NCBI RefSeq assembly: GCF_029633865.1
Contig: NC_079219.1
Coordinates: 18,929,963 to 18,993,962 of the forward strand
From: Lampris incognitus
Taxonomy: Eukaryota > Chordata > Actinopteri > Lampriformes > Lampridae
Length of the DNA stretch: 64,000 nt
Direction: 5' to 3'
A model generated the notes under the pieces. It was given only the letters and a program-made list of their open reading frames with translations. It was not told where the DNA came from and made no database searches. Shown here in pieces: positions 53,938-63,774 of this stretch (its first letter is position 1; the number at the start of each line of letters is the position of its first letter). Both the position numbers and the translations under genes were made by a program.

Positions 53938-54880
53938 GAGGTTGAGCAGCTGGCCCTCTGGTGTGGCCATATTAACCTGGAACTGAACACGTTCGAAACT
54001 GTGGAGATGACAATGGACTTAAGGAGGAGTCCCCAAACTGCCCTCCCTCACCATACTCAACAGCATGGTGTCTGCGGTGAAAACCTACAGATTTCTTGGT
54101 TCCACAAACTTCCAGGGCATAAGGTGGGCATCCAACATGGACACAATCATCAAAAAGGCCCAGAAAGATGTACTTTCTCTGTCAGCTCAGAAAGTTCAAC
54201 CTGCCTCAGGAACTGCTGATTCAGTTCTACACTGCAGCAATCCAGTCTGACCTCTGCACATCCATCACTGTCTGGTTTGGATCTGCCACGAAACAGGACA
54301 GTGACAGAGTACAACCGACAGTTAAGTCTATAGAGAAAATCACTGGTGCCAACCTGCCCTCCATTCAGGACTTGTACATCTCCAGAGTCAGGGAACAGGC
54401 AAACATCACTGCAGACCCATCACACCTTGGTCACAACCTGCTCCAACTCCTCCCCTCTGGTAAGCATTACAGATGACTGTACACTAAAACAAGTACATCC
54501 CTTCATGACAAGGGGATTCCCTGATGGCAGTGGCCTCTTTCAGCAAGATAATGCACCCTGCCACACTGCAAAAATTGTTCAGGAATGGTTTGAGGAACAT
54601 GACAAAGAATTCAAGGTGCTGCCCTGGCCTTGCAAATCCCCCAGATCTCAATCCGATCGAGGATCTATGGGATGTGCTGGAAAAACAAGTCCAATCCATG
54701 GAGGCCCCACCGTGCAACTTACAGGAATTAAAGGATCTGCTCCTAATGTTTTGGTGCCAGATACAGTAGGACACCTTCAGAGATCTTGCGGAGTCCATGC
54801 TTCGACAGGTCAAAGTTGTTTTGGTGACACGAGGGGGGCCTACACAATTAGGCATGTGGTTTTAATGTTTTTGGTTGATT

Positions 54881-54907
54881 TTATATATATATATATATAT
54901 ATATATA
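54881..54907. repeat. TA microsatellite between two Tc1 elements
   Basis: Uninterrupted TA run joining the right end of one element to the left end of the next. Confidence 0.9.
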
Positions 54908-55432
54908 CAGTTAGGTCCATAAGTATTTGGACAGTTACACAATATTTGTAATTTTGCCCCTGTACACCACCACAGTGGATTTGAGATGAAGTATTTGAGA
55001 TGTGATTGAAGAATAGACTTTCAGCTTTAATTTAAGGGGTTGGATAAAAATATGGCATTAACTGTTCAGGAATTACAGCCATGGAAATACAGGGCCACTC
55101 CATTTTCAGAGGCTCAAAAGTAATTGGACAGACAAACATAACTATGATTATAACAATTATATTTAATGTTTGGTGGAAAATCCTTTGCAGTCAATGACTG
55201 TCTGAAGTCTGGAACCCATCGACATCTTCAAATTCTGAGTTTCCTCCTTTGAAATGCTCTGCCAAGACTTAACGGCAGCTGCCTTCAGTTGCTGGTTGTT
55301 TGTGGGTCTTTTGGCCATTAGTTTGATCTTCAGCAAGTGAAAAGCATGCTCAATTGGGTTGAGGTCAGGTGACTGACTTGGTCACTGATGAATATTCCAC
55401 TTTTCTGCCCTGGGAGACTCTTGGTAGACAGC
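54908..55432 (-). mobile_element. Truncated Tc1-like transposon (one end)
   Basis: It begins CAGTTAGGTCCATAAGTATT, a Tc1-family terminus, and continues through GGCTCAAAAGTAATTGGACA into the C-terminal coding part of transposase on - (CATGCTCAATTGGGTTGAGG on +, the complement of the PDLNPIEH-type codons). The rest is missing. Confidence 0.75.
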
Positions 55433-55439
55433 CTGTCTA

Positions 55440-55640
55440 ACCGAAATTAGAGGTGTGACGCTGGACAACGTAAACTGTATGATTCTTTGTGAATAAAACA
55501 TTAGCAGCTGATGAGTGCGAGACGCACGAAACAGGCCTATACTGCAATGTATTAAAATCTTTTTTCTTGTATCCGTGTTGATATTCCGCTCCTCATTTGT
55601 CTAGCACTCAACACCATTGGCGGTTTCGGAAAAAAAAACG
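55440..55640 (+). repeat. Interspersed repeat, copy 1 (related copy at 60195-60290)
   Basis: It shares TGTATTAAAA, GATATTCCGCTCCTCATT and AACACCATTG in the same order with 60195-60290. The family was not identified. Confidence 0.6.
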
Positions 55641-55646
55641 CTATAC

Positions 55647-55678
<32 letters not shown>

Positions 55679-55680
<2 letters not shown>

Positions 55681-57870
55681 AGGGCTGCAACTACCGATTA
55701 TTTTGGTAGTCAATCTGTCGATTATTTTTTCGATTAGTCGATTAGTCAACTATTATTTCTGTCACGCCCTCCATCTCTGGGCTCCAGTGCATGTTTTACG
55801 TCACCTGCTCAAGTTTACACACCTGTGAATGTCACCCTGTTGTGTCCAGTCTCTGCCTTAACATAACATAAGTTCCCATAGCAAATTAAAATAATTACCC
55901 ATGAAACATATTAATTTGAAACTTAAGCTTGATAGCGCAGTCAAATGTATTTGTAACATTAATAGATGTGATCATAATAAAAATGAAATAAATTAAAGTG
56001 CAAGTAGTCTTTTAAATTAAAAGATAATGTGCAAATAAGTAACTCAAAATAGCAGCCTCTGCCCCAGCATTGGGGGCTGTTAACTTGCCTTGCAGGTTGT
56101 GTAAGTTGTAACTCTGCAAGTCCAAAACGAACTAAAGAATTACTTTGTGTAAAGTGACATTCAAGTCCATAAAAGCAAAAAAAAAAGTCCATCCTATTTG
56201 AAATCTTAATGGGTCTGGAAGTCCAAAAGTTCAAATAAGGCTTCAAATGTAAAGAAGAACTTCTTCCAGTCCAAAATAACTATTAAAAATAGTTTACAAA
56301 TGCTTTAAATTGTAGTGCAGGAACGTGAGCATATCGACATGCATATCGAGGCTGGCTCTCTTCTTTGAGGCAATGTTCCCAGCTGCTGAGGACAGACGCT
56401 CGGAGGGAGTAAGAAGTGGTGGGAATACACAAGAATGATTTGGCTAGTGAGGCAAGAGTTGGATACTTTGCCTCGTTCAACTTCCACCAAGACAGGGGAC
56501 TTTCTGTCTTTGAGATGGGTTGCTCTCCGAAGTACATCAGCACCTGCCATGGGGCAACAGATTAAAATTAGTCGGGTGGCTAAATCTGGCATGTTACATT
56601 TGATTTAATGTTCATTAATATGCACTGTTCATATTTAAATAAATAAATCTTACTTCCTTGGTGATTGCTTAGTTGTGCGCATCCTGTTCATTGGTCTCAC
56701 TGTCACTGTCTGTTGATGAGTCACATCCAAGCAGTGAATCAAGAGCTGAAACAGACCTATTTGGAGTTCTCTCAGTGGCATCCCGATCAGCTGATGCAGC
56801 TTCTTCATTCCCACTGGTGCGCTGGTTCCTCACATTACTCCCTTCCACGGACTGTAGGGCCAGAGCTTGTACTTTATTCTGAACACTGAACCTCTCCTTT
56901 GCTGTCAGGAATTTCAGTTTTTGAAATCGTGGATCTAGTGTAGCTGCAATGATCTGTTTGCTTGGGTTATCATCTGTGATGGTGACCTCTCTTGACCAGC
57001 GTGCAGTGGTCTCCACTGAAGCAGTTGCCTGGAAGGCCTGCAGAGGAGCTGTATCATAGGCAGTGTGGGTTGACTTCAAAAGCCCTCTGACCAGAGGAGG
57101 TAGGGCAGAGACTGTCACATAGCTTTCACCACTCAAGTAGACAGTTGCACATTCAAAGGCCTGGAGAGCTTTCGCCAGTTCCTCTAGAAGGGTCCACTGA
57201 TCAGCTTTGAGGTCTAGATATTGGTCAGACAGAGTCGCAGTCAGTGGCCATCTCTGTTCCAGCAGGCGAGTCATCATATAAAAGGTGCTGTTCCGCCTGG
57301 TAGAGACGTCTTGGACAAGCTTGTGTTCGGAGGTCCCCATCTGTTTCTGCTTGATCTTCAGCTTGCTTGAAGCCAGTTCGCTTCGTTTAAAGTGCTCCAT
57401 GAGACACCTGGCTGCTCCTAGTGCTTTACTGATCTGACGGTGTTTCAGTGCATGATTGATCACCAACTGTGAAGTGTGGCCTGCGCAGCAGACAGACATC
57501 CACCAATGTTTTTCCTGCAAGATATTTGCAGCCAGCACGACATTGGAGCCATTGTCATGAACAACCACCACAATCTTGCTTGGAGGGATCTCAAACCTTT
57601 CCACAGCCTGCTGAATCCATGCAGCAATGTTGGGTCCAGTGTACCGTTCTTCGAGTGGTATGGTTGTGAGGCAGAAGCTAGTGAGCTCCCAGTCATCACT
57701 TATAAAGTGACAAGTGATGCCAAGATATGCCTCTGTGGCAACACTGGTCCAGGTGTCAGCTATCAGGGCAATTTTGTTCTTGGTGGATTTAAGAGCATCT
57801 TTCACCTTACCAAGAGTAGCTTCATACTTTTCCTCCATGAGCTTTGTAAAATTGGGGTCAGCCCTATGTT
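55679..57870 (-). mobile_element. hAT transposon, 5' end lost
   Basis: The low-coordinate end starts AGGGCTGCAACTACCGATTA and contains TCGATTAGTCGATTAGTC, the terminal repeat style of a teleost hAT family. Transposase reads on - to about 57870, where it fuses with a minisatellite. The BED zinc finger and the other terminus are missing. Confidence 0.8.
56283..57870 (-). pseudogene. hAT (ZBED-like) transposase, partial
   Basis: The main frame (about 57870-56669, roughly 400 codons) has the hAT catalytic landmarks: IADTWTSVATEAYLGITCHF, the second acidic motif VVVHDNGSNVV, CCAGHTSQLVINHALK (CxxH) and STFYMMTRLLEQRW. It stops in NEQDAHN. A donor-like GTAAGA follows at about 56654, and a separate segment (56543-56283) holds the C-terminal dimerisation region (PLSWWKLNEAKYPTLASLAK) with a one-base insertion after IPTTS. 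The first residues (MWEH) derive from the minisatellite. hAT transposases cut and paste with 8-bp duplications. A domesticated ZBED gene is unlikely given the stop and frameshift. Confidence 0.85.
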
Positions 57871-58125
57871 CCCACATTTCCAAGAATTTTTTTTTCACTG
57901 AACATTTTGAAAATTAGGCCCTATGTTCCCACAGCCCTATGTTCCCACAGCCCTCTGTTCCCACAGCCCTATGTTCTCACATTTCTAAGATTTTTCTTAT
58001 TTCTAAGATTTTTCTCAAAACGAAACCCTATGTTCCCACATTTCTAGGACAGTTTCAAAATTAGGTCTTGTGTTCCTACATTTCCCTTCAATTTAAGCCC
58101 TATCCTCCCACACGATTTTTTGGAA
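57860..58125. repeat. Minisatellite of CCCTATGTTCCCACA-type units
   Basis: At least seven variants of CCCTATGTTCCCACA occur, some in direct tandem (about 57920-57975) and some separated by TTTCTAAGATTTTTCT. It bridges the hAT remnant and the FLYWCH ORF. Confidence 0.85.
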
Positions 58126-58211
58126 GCACTTTATAGTAAATGAACGAGTAATTTTTTTCCACAATATTTGGTGAAGAGCTATAGCGGACAGGACTGACCC
58201 CCTGGTCCACA

Positions 58212-58478
58212 ATGTTTGCTCAAATGGCTGTTTTTCATGGAAGCTTGGTCCCTGGAAACCGTGGAGGAAAAGTTTTAGTTGTTCAGAACTTCCGTTTCCA
58301 CCGACATGAAACAAGAGGCAAAAAGATTCATTGGCGTTGCTGGAGCCAGAACTGCAGAGCAAAGGTGTACACAAACTTGCTGAATGAAGAGGATGACGAT
58401 CCAGTTATCAGAGTGATTGGGTTCCATGAGGAGGACCATTCTGCTCCTCATTTGTTGAGGAGCGGAATATTAAGATAG
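58212..58478 (+). CDS. Small FLYWCH-type zinc-finger ORF
   Basis: 88 codons from ATG to TAA. Residues about 18-60 fit a FLYWCH finger: GGKVLVVQNFRFHRHE, then WRCWSQNCRAKV with W-x-C and CxxxC-like spacing, and a distal H (DHSAPH). FLYWCH domains bind DNA or mediate protein contacts and are common in MULE-type transposases and in a few host genes. No transposase core or promoter is visible nearby. The 3' end runs into a short hairpin (CTCCTCATTTGTTGAGGAG, 58444-58462). It may be an exon relic of a larger transposon protein. Flanks are the minisatellite and a Tc1 insertion. Confidence 0.5.
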   Translation: MFAQMAVFHGSLVPGNRGGKVLVVQNFRFHRHETRGKKIHWRCWSQNCRAKVYTNLLNEEDDDPVIRVIGFHEEDHSAPHLLRSGILR

Positions 58479-58497
58479 ATCTATCTTTATATACATA

Positions 58498-60113
58498 CAC
58501 TACCGTTCAAAAGTTTGGGATCACATTGAAATGTCCATATTTTTGAAGGAAAAGCACTGTACTGTTCAATGAAGATAACTTTAAACTAGTCTTAACTTTA
58601 AAGAAATACACTCTATACATTGCTAATGTGGTAAATGACTATTCTAGCTGCAAATGTCTGGTTTTTGGTGCAATATCTACATAGGTGTATAGAGGCCCAT
58701 TTCAAGCAACTATCACTCCAGTGTTCTAATGGTACAATGTGTTTGCTCATTGGCTCAGAAGGCTAATTGATGATTAGAAAACCCTTGTGCAATCATGTTC
58801 ACACATCCGAAAACAGTTTAGCTCGTTACAGAAGCTACAAAACTGACCTTCCTTTGAGCAGATTGAGTTTCTGGAGCATCACATTTGTGGGATCAATTAA
58901 ACGTTCAAAATGGCCAGAAAAAGAGAACTTTCATCTGAAACTCGACAGTCTATTCTTGTTCTTAGAAATGAAGGCTATTCCATGCGAGAAATTGCTAAAA
59001 AATTGAAGATTTCCTACACCGGTGTGTACTACTCCCTTCAGAGGACAGCACAAACAGGCTCTAACCAGAGTAGAAAAAGAAGTGGGAGGCCGCGTTGCAC
59101 AACTGAGCAAGAAGATAAGTACATTAGAGTCTCTAGTTTGAGAAACAGACGCTTCACAGGTCCCCAACTGGCATCTTCATTAAATAGTACCCGCAAAACA
59201 CCAGTGTCAACATCTACAGTGAAGAGGCGGCTGCGGGATTCTGGGCTTCAGGGCAGAGTGGCAAAGAAAAAGCCATATCTGAGACTGACCAATAAAAGAA
59301 AAAGATTAAGATGGGCAAAAGAACACAGACATTGGACAGAGGAAGACTGGAAAAAAGTGTTGTGGACGGATGAATCCAAGTTTGAGGTGTTTGGATCACA
59401 AAGAAGAACGTTTGTGAGATGCAGAACAAATGAAAAGATGCTGGAAGAATGCCTGACGCCATCTGTTAAGCATGGTGGAGGTAATGTGATGGTCTGGGGT
59501 TGCTTTGGTGCTGGTAAGGTGGGAGATTTGTACAGGGTAAAAGGGATTCTGAATAAGGAAGGCTATCACTCCATTTTGCAACGCCATGCCATACCCAGTG
59601 GACAGCGCTTGATTGGAGCCAATTTCATCCTACAACAGGACAATGACCCTAAACACACCTCCAAATTGTGCAAGAACTATTTAGAGCAGAAGCAGGCAGC
59701 TGGTATTCTATCGGTAATGGAGTGGCCAGCGCAGTCACCAGATCTGAACCCCATTGAGCTGTTGTGGGAGCAGCTTGACCGTATGGTACGCAAGAAGTGC
59801 CCATCCAACCAATCCAACTTGTGGGAGCTGCTTCTGGAAGCGTGGGGTGCAATTTCTCCAGATTACCTCAACAAATTAACAGCTAGAATGCCAAAGGTCT
59901 GCAATGCTGTAATTGCTGCAAATGGAGGATTCTTTGACGAAAGCAAAGTTTGATGTAAAAAAAATCTTATTTCAAATACAAATCATTATTTCTAACCTTG
60001 TCAATGTCTTGACTCTATTTTCTATTCATTTCACAACATATGGTGGTGAATAAGTGTGACTTTTCATGGAAAACACAAAATTGTTTGGGTGATCCCAAAC
60101 TTTTTGAACGGTA

Positions 60114-60116
<3 letters not shown>
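58498..60116 (+). mobile_element. Apparently intact Tc1-like transposon (DD38E, Intruder-like)
   Basis: Terminal repeats CACTACCGTTCAAAAGTTTG (left) and its counterpart on the right differ by one extra A. A TA precedes the left end at 58496-58497; the right side reads TGTA, one base off TA, before a TA microsatellite. Length is about 1.6 kb, standard for the family, with one intact transposase gene in the middle. Confidence 0.9.
58910..59953 (+). CDS. Tc1/mariner transposase, DD38E type, full length
   Basis: 347 codons uninterrupted, close to the usual 340. Residues 1-120 hold the two helix-turn-helix motifs (SMREIAKKLKISYTGVYYSL; TSTVKRRLRDSGLQG) with a GRPR-type hook (SGRPRCTT, about 58-65). 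The catalytic core has D154 (LWTDESKFEVF), D244 (LQQDNDPKHTS) and E283 (SPDLNPIELLWEQL). Counting gives 38 residues between the second D and the E, against 34 in classical Tc1, so it fits the DD38E group described as Intruder. The glycine-rich HGGGNVMVWGCFG box is intact. The enzyme would bind the terminal repeats and cut and paste at TA in the nucleus. It has no stop or frameshift, unlike every other transposon gene in this window, suggesting recent arrival. Confidence 0.93.
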   Translation: MARKRELSSETRQSILVLRNEGYSMREIAKKLKISYTGVYYSLQRTAQTGSNQSRKRSGRPRCTTEQEDKYIRVSSLRNRRFTGPQLASSLNSTRKTPVSTSTVKRRLRDSGLQGRVAKKKPYLRLTNKRKRLRWAKEHRHWTEEDWKKVLWTDESKFEVFGSQRRTFVRCRTNEKMLEECLTPSVKHGGGNVMVWGCFGAGKVGDLYRVKGILNKEGYHSILQRHAIPSGQRLIGANFILQQDNDPKHTSKLCKNYLEQKQAAGILSVMEWPAQSPDLNPIELLWEQLDRMVRKKCPSNQSNLWELLLEAWGAISPDYLNKLTARMPKVCNAVIAANGGFFDESKV

Positions 60117-60187
<71 letters not shown>

Positions 60188-60190
60188 TAC
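60117..60190. repeat. TA microsatellite
   Basis: About 36 TA units directly after the right end of the DD38E element; possibly expanded from its TA target. Confidence 0.92.
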
Positions 60191-60194
60191 TGTA

Positions 60195-60290
60195 CTGCTA
60201 TGTATTAAAAGTTTTTCTCCTACATCTATATTGATATTCCGCTCCTCATTAGTTGAGCACTTTTATCAACACCATTGACAGTTTCCAAGA
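60195..60290 (+). repeat. Interspersed repeat, copy 2
   Basis: Diverged relative of 55540-55640 (GATATTCCGCTCCTCATT then CAACACCATTG), followed by a TC run. Confidence 0.6.
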
Positions 60291-60710
60291 AAACTCTCTC
60301 TCTCTCTCTCTCTGCGCCCATCTCTCTCAGATGGGCGCAGAGGCCAATCCTGGAGCCACATAATGGGACATGTGACAGCTTTTTACGTAGAGTGGCTGAT
60401 ATGACTGCAGCCACCACATGGTGCTTGGCAGGGGGTGGCCAGAGTCCAATGGGCGGGAGGACCAAGACGATTGGGGACTACCCTCTGTTGCAGTCTTCAT
60501 CCACCTTCACTGCCATTGTGACCTGGAGACATCGTCCACCAGTTCCGCTGTTGAGGTTTTTATTGGATCGCACTTCATCTGGAACCTCCCCCTTGACTAT
60601 CCACCTTGGTTGACCCTACCAGGAGCCAAGCTCTGGACAGCATAGCTCTTGGGATCATTGGTGCATGCAAGCTTCTCCATCACGGAAAGGTGGCGATCCA
60701 GGAGAAGATA
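60291..60710 (+). repeat. Unassigned GC-richer segment, probably repeat-derived
   Basis: Short hairpin CTCTCAGATGGGCGCAGAG with upstream CTGCGCCCATCTCTC near 60313-60345. ORFs of 75-112 codons are present with no recognised domain. Confidence 0.35.
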
Positions 60711-61460
60711 TGTATAATATAAAATACACACACACCTTTGTCCCTAACTGTTCTTTAAAAATTCTTAATTAATGGACATGAGCTGACCATGACTAACAAG
60801 TACAAACAACAGTGGGCGGGGTTTTATAATTTGATAATTGGCTCTGAGTGGCTGTATAGGCGTATCTGATGACATCTTGAGTATCAGTTAAAGGTCATAT
60901 GACACAAGCTGAACTATGGGAAGATCTTTTAACGGAAAAAATATATAGAAAAACTGAATTCAACTTTTATATTTTTTTCAGTAGAAGGAGAGTACAAATG
61001 CATGATGGCTGAAAGTAATAAGTGATGTTAGAAAATATGAGTGTTTGAATTTTGGTCTGACTTAAAGAAAAAACAGTGTTTCAGTGGTATAAAAGGGGGA
61101 AAAGAGACCGAAGAGGAAGAAATGATCACATTAAAGCATTCCATTCATTGAAATGTGTGTTCTTTTTTCTTTGGTAAGATGTTCCTCATCACCAGTCTGT
61201 GACATGCTTCTGCTCTGTCTGAGAGCCTGTCATGACATTCGCCTGGAAATGGATTGTGACTGTCAGCGGTTATCCTAATCATGTTGATCACCTTTTAATT
61301 TAGCAAATTGCAGCCTGTTTAGGGGACAAAGGGGGAGAGGAGCAGAGAGGGAGCAGAGCAGGGCACAATAGTTGATGCAGAGCCTGCTGGGTAACTGCCG
61401 GTCATGTTTCATAAAAACCCCAATCCACAGAGGTCAGAGGTCATGGTCTTGCCTTTCCCT
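60711..61460. other. No gene recognised
   Basis: AT-rich spacer leading into what is probably the 5' region of the Tx1-like LINE. No ORF of note. Confidence 0.35.
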
Positions 61461-61467
61461 CGTTGTT

Positions 61468-61468
<1 letters not shown>

Positions 61469-61533
<65 letters not shown>
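61469..61533. repeat. TC microsatellite
   Basis: CT/TC units interrupted once by TTT, about 65 bp. Confidence 0.92.
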
Positions 61534-61536
<3 letters not shown>

Positions 61537-61734
61537 GCATACAGGGAGTCTGTGTGAGTGAGTGTGTTTGGTGAGAGTGACCTGCTGTTAGTAAGTTCGA
61601 TGTATTCATATAGTAGGTTTTTTGTCTTTAGGGCTGATGATTTCAGATTGAGTTTGCTTTTTTTGGTTGTGGGCTACATTTGTTGTAGTCTGTGTGTTTT
61701 GTTTGTCGTAGTTTTTCTTTTTGGTGTGAGAGAG

Positions 61735-63060
61735 ATGGTGTCCTCGAAGATGCTTTCTCTCTCTATCCGACATTTAGTGCGGGTTCAGCCCGATCCATTT
61801 GTTCCGATAGAGGTTGTTCTCCTGGCTGTGGCAGACCGTGTGGGACACACCAACCTGTCCTATGCTTCCAGGATGAACAAAGGTGTGGTTGTTTTCCTGA
61901 AAGAGGAGCATTTTGTGGCTGAGTTAATAGCGAGCGCCGGCTCTCTGAATGGTGTCTATCTGCAGGCTTCCCCGCTCGCCGTGCCTTCCAACCAGGTCAC
62001 CGTCTTCGGTGTTCCCCTGTTCATTTCAATGAGGTGTTGGAGCAGGAGCTGCAGTGCTTCGGGAAGCTGGTGAGCAGTTTTTAGTTCTGTGTGGTTAGGC
62101 TGTATGAATGATAAACTGAAATATGTCAAATCCCTCCAGAGACAGGTGTTCATGTATCTGAATTGTCCATCACAGATGCTGGAGGTTTCTGTCAGAGTGA
62201 AACATGGGGAGGGACATTACATGGTGTATGCCGGCACAGGCAGCATGAAATGCTTTAAGTGTGGGGATGTTGGGCACAAGCAGAATGCTTGCCCTCACAG
62301 GCCGGCTGAGGGGCGCCCCCGAGCCAGGGCCTGGGCCAGCCGAGGAGCGCACTAACACTGGTGCTCCACCAGATGAGGACCTAGTGGATGCCGCTACGCC
62401 GTGGGGCAGGGGGCGCCCTGCCAACTGAGCCCAAGCCAGGAGAGGGATACAGTGGGAAGGCAGATAATCAGGCAGGCGAAAAGCAAGTTGATTCAGGCAG
62501 TGAGAATGTAATTGATGACAGTTCAGTTGTCCCGAGTGTCACAACATAAGAAAGGAAAGGGGCAGAGCAAACACCAGCAGCAGGAGGAAGCAGTGGAAAA
62601 GGGCCAGCAGTTGGACCTGACCAAAGTCAGGTTGGTGGTGCAAAGGAGAGAAAGGGTGAGTCGTGCGTTACGGAGAGTGTTGCTGGTGAGGATAAGGTGG
62701 AGGAATTATAGGGTATGACACAGACTGACTTTATTTCTGTTACAGACTCACAGTCACACAGTGGAGATCTGTACTCGCTAGAGGACATAAATGGTTTCTT
62801 AGATGACACCTTAGGAAAATCTGTGAAAGTATTTGAGTATTTTCCAGATACAGGACAATTTATTGAAAGTGTGTTGTCTTTGCAGAAAGTAGTTTGTTAT
62901 GATTTGTTGGATGAAAAGAAATGTTTCCGTTTGAGAAAACATATAACAGCTCTCAGAAAGATGCTTAAGACCAATAAAGGAAAATGTTCTAAAAGGTTAA
63001 AGACTACGTTAAGTAAGGTCATGATGAGTGTGTTGCACTGGGTAATGTTTCTCTTACTGT
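61735..63060 (+). pseudogene. Tx1-like LINE ORF1 (nucleic-acid-binding protein), frameshifted
   Basis: From ATG 61735 the frame gives LSLSIRHLVRVQPDP and NKGVVVFLKEEHFVAEL, then shifts near 62028 and again near 62090. In the next frame LKYVKSLQRQVFMYL leads to a CCHC zinc knuckle CFKCGDVGHKQNACP (about 62250-62295). A later frame (62715 on) has YSLEDINGFLDDTLGK and KKCFRLRKHITALRKML, the conserved C-terminal end of teleost Tx1-type ORF1. ORF1 proteins bind element RNA. At least three frame breaks make it inactive. No ORF2 follows; unrelated sequence begins near 63110. Confidence 0.8.
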
Positions 63061-63110
63061 TTCCTCTACCTGTTTATATAATCTCTTTTTCTGTCTTTTA
63101 TGCGCAAGGG

Positions 63111-63300
63111 AGAAAGGATGGCTCCTCCTCCCAAACTGCTATGCCAGTACCAATCAATGTGAAGCCAGCTCTCCTGAATCCCACAGCAACCAATAGAACC
63201 GACTTGATCACATGCCAACTCGACCCCAGATTTAGACTCCAACAAAAGGGATGCCAGGCATATACTACCAATGCTGCTGAAAAGAAATCCCTTCATCACA
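63111..63300 (+). other. Unidentified coding-like fragment
   Basis: One frame reads TAMPVPINVKPALLNPTATN and TDLITCQLDPRFRLQQKGCQ, more like host protein than transposon. It lies between Tx1 ORF1 and the PIP5K1 fragment. I do not recognise the source gene. Confidence 0.3.
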
Positions 63301-63774
63301 GAGATGCCTTCTTCCTCAGGCCAGCCTGGTCAGGGATAGAGGTGTGGATGCCTCAGGAGAGACCACCTACAAGAAGACCACATCCTTCACCCTGAAAGGT
63401 GCCATCCAGCTGGGTATAGATTACACAGTGGGTAACCTGAGCTCCAAGTCAAGAGAGAGACGTATTGATGCAGGACTTCTATGTGGTAGAGAGTATATTC
63501 TTCCATAGCAAGGGCAGCAATTTGACCCCAGCCCATTTCCCAGACCTTCGCTTCAAAACCTACACTTCTGTGGCTCCGCTATTTCAGAGAATTGTTCGGC
63601 ATCAGACCGGATAACTACTTGTACTAGCTGTGTAATGAGCCCCTGATCGAGCTGTCGAACCCTGGAGCAAGCAGGTCAGTTTTCCATCTGACCAAGGATG
63701 ATACGTTTATTGTCAAGACTGTCATGCATAGGGAGGCTGAGTTTCTACAGAAATTGCTGCTCAGATACTATATG
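63301..63774 (+). pseudogene. pip5k1: Retrocopy fragment of a type I phosphatidylinositol-4-phosphate 5-kinase
   Basis: Across frame changes the translation follows PIP5K1 from the N-terminal [11 protein letters not shown] through [74 protein letters not shown] (the glycine loop) and [17 protein letters not shown], without introns. PIP5K1 makes PI(4,5)P2 at membranes. Several frameshifts and a stop in place of the residue after NYLY show it is dead. Which paralogue it came from cannot be decided here. Homology stops after RYYM. Confidence 0.85.

Larger units (their letters stand above)
51400..54480 (+). mobile_element. LINE (CR1/L2-like) inside the Tc1-like element
   Basis: Endonuclease portion: VNVRSLASKMDELLLMN and CLTETWLSEHIPD (about 51565-51690), LIILGDFNREKL and LGLSDHCLIHL (about 52380-52570). 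Reverse transcriptase 53221-53937: [72 protein letters not shown] and an intact FADDTTI box. The thumb region follows to about 54475, ending near [14 protein letters not shown]. Several frame breaks and in-frame stops make it inactive. A SINE splits the endonuclease part. Confidence 0.85.
50955..54880 (+). mobile_element. Tc1-like element (DD36E-type spacing) split by a LINE
   Basis: The left part (50955-51400) encodes the transposase DNA-binding end (SKTAGLVGCSRYAAVSAYQK, WSKEGQPVN) with stops. The right part (54485-54880) carries FQQDNAPCHTAKIVQEW and, after a one-base shift near 54640, PDLNPIE-type sequence. Across that shift 36 residues separate the second aspartate from the glutamate, the spacing reported for the Incomer family. 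The catalytic middle is missing and replaced by the LINE. The terminal repeats are largely overwritten by TA microsatellites. Confidence 0.75.

Noticed and set aside
57920-58110. CRISPR-like array
   Set aside because: Units are variable and mostly abutting, with no spacers and a eukaryotic context; it is a minisatellite.
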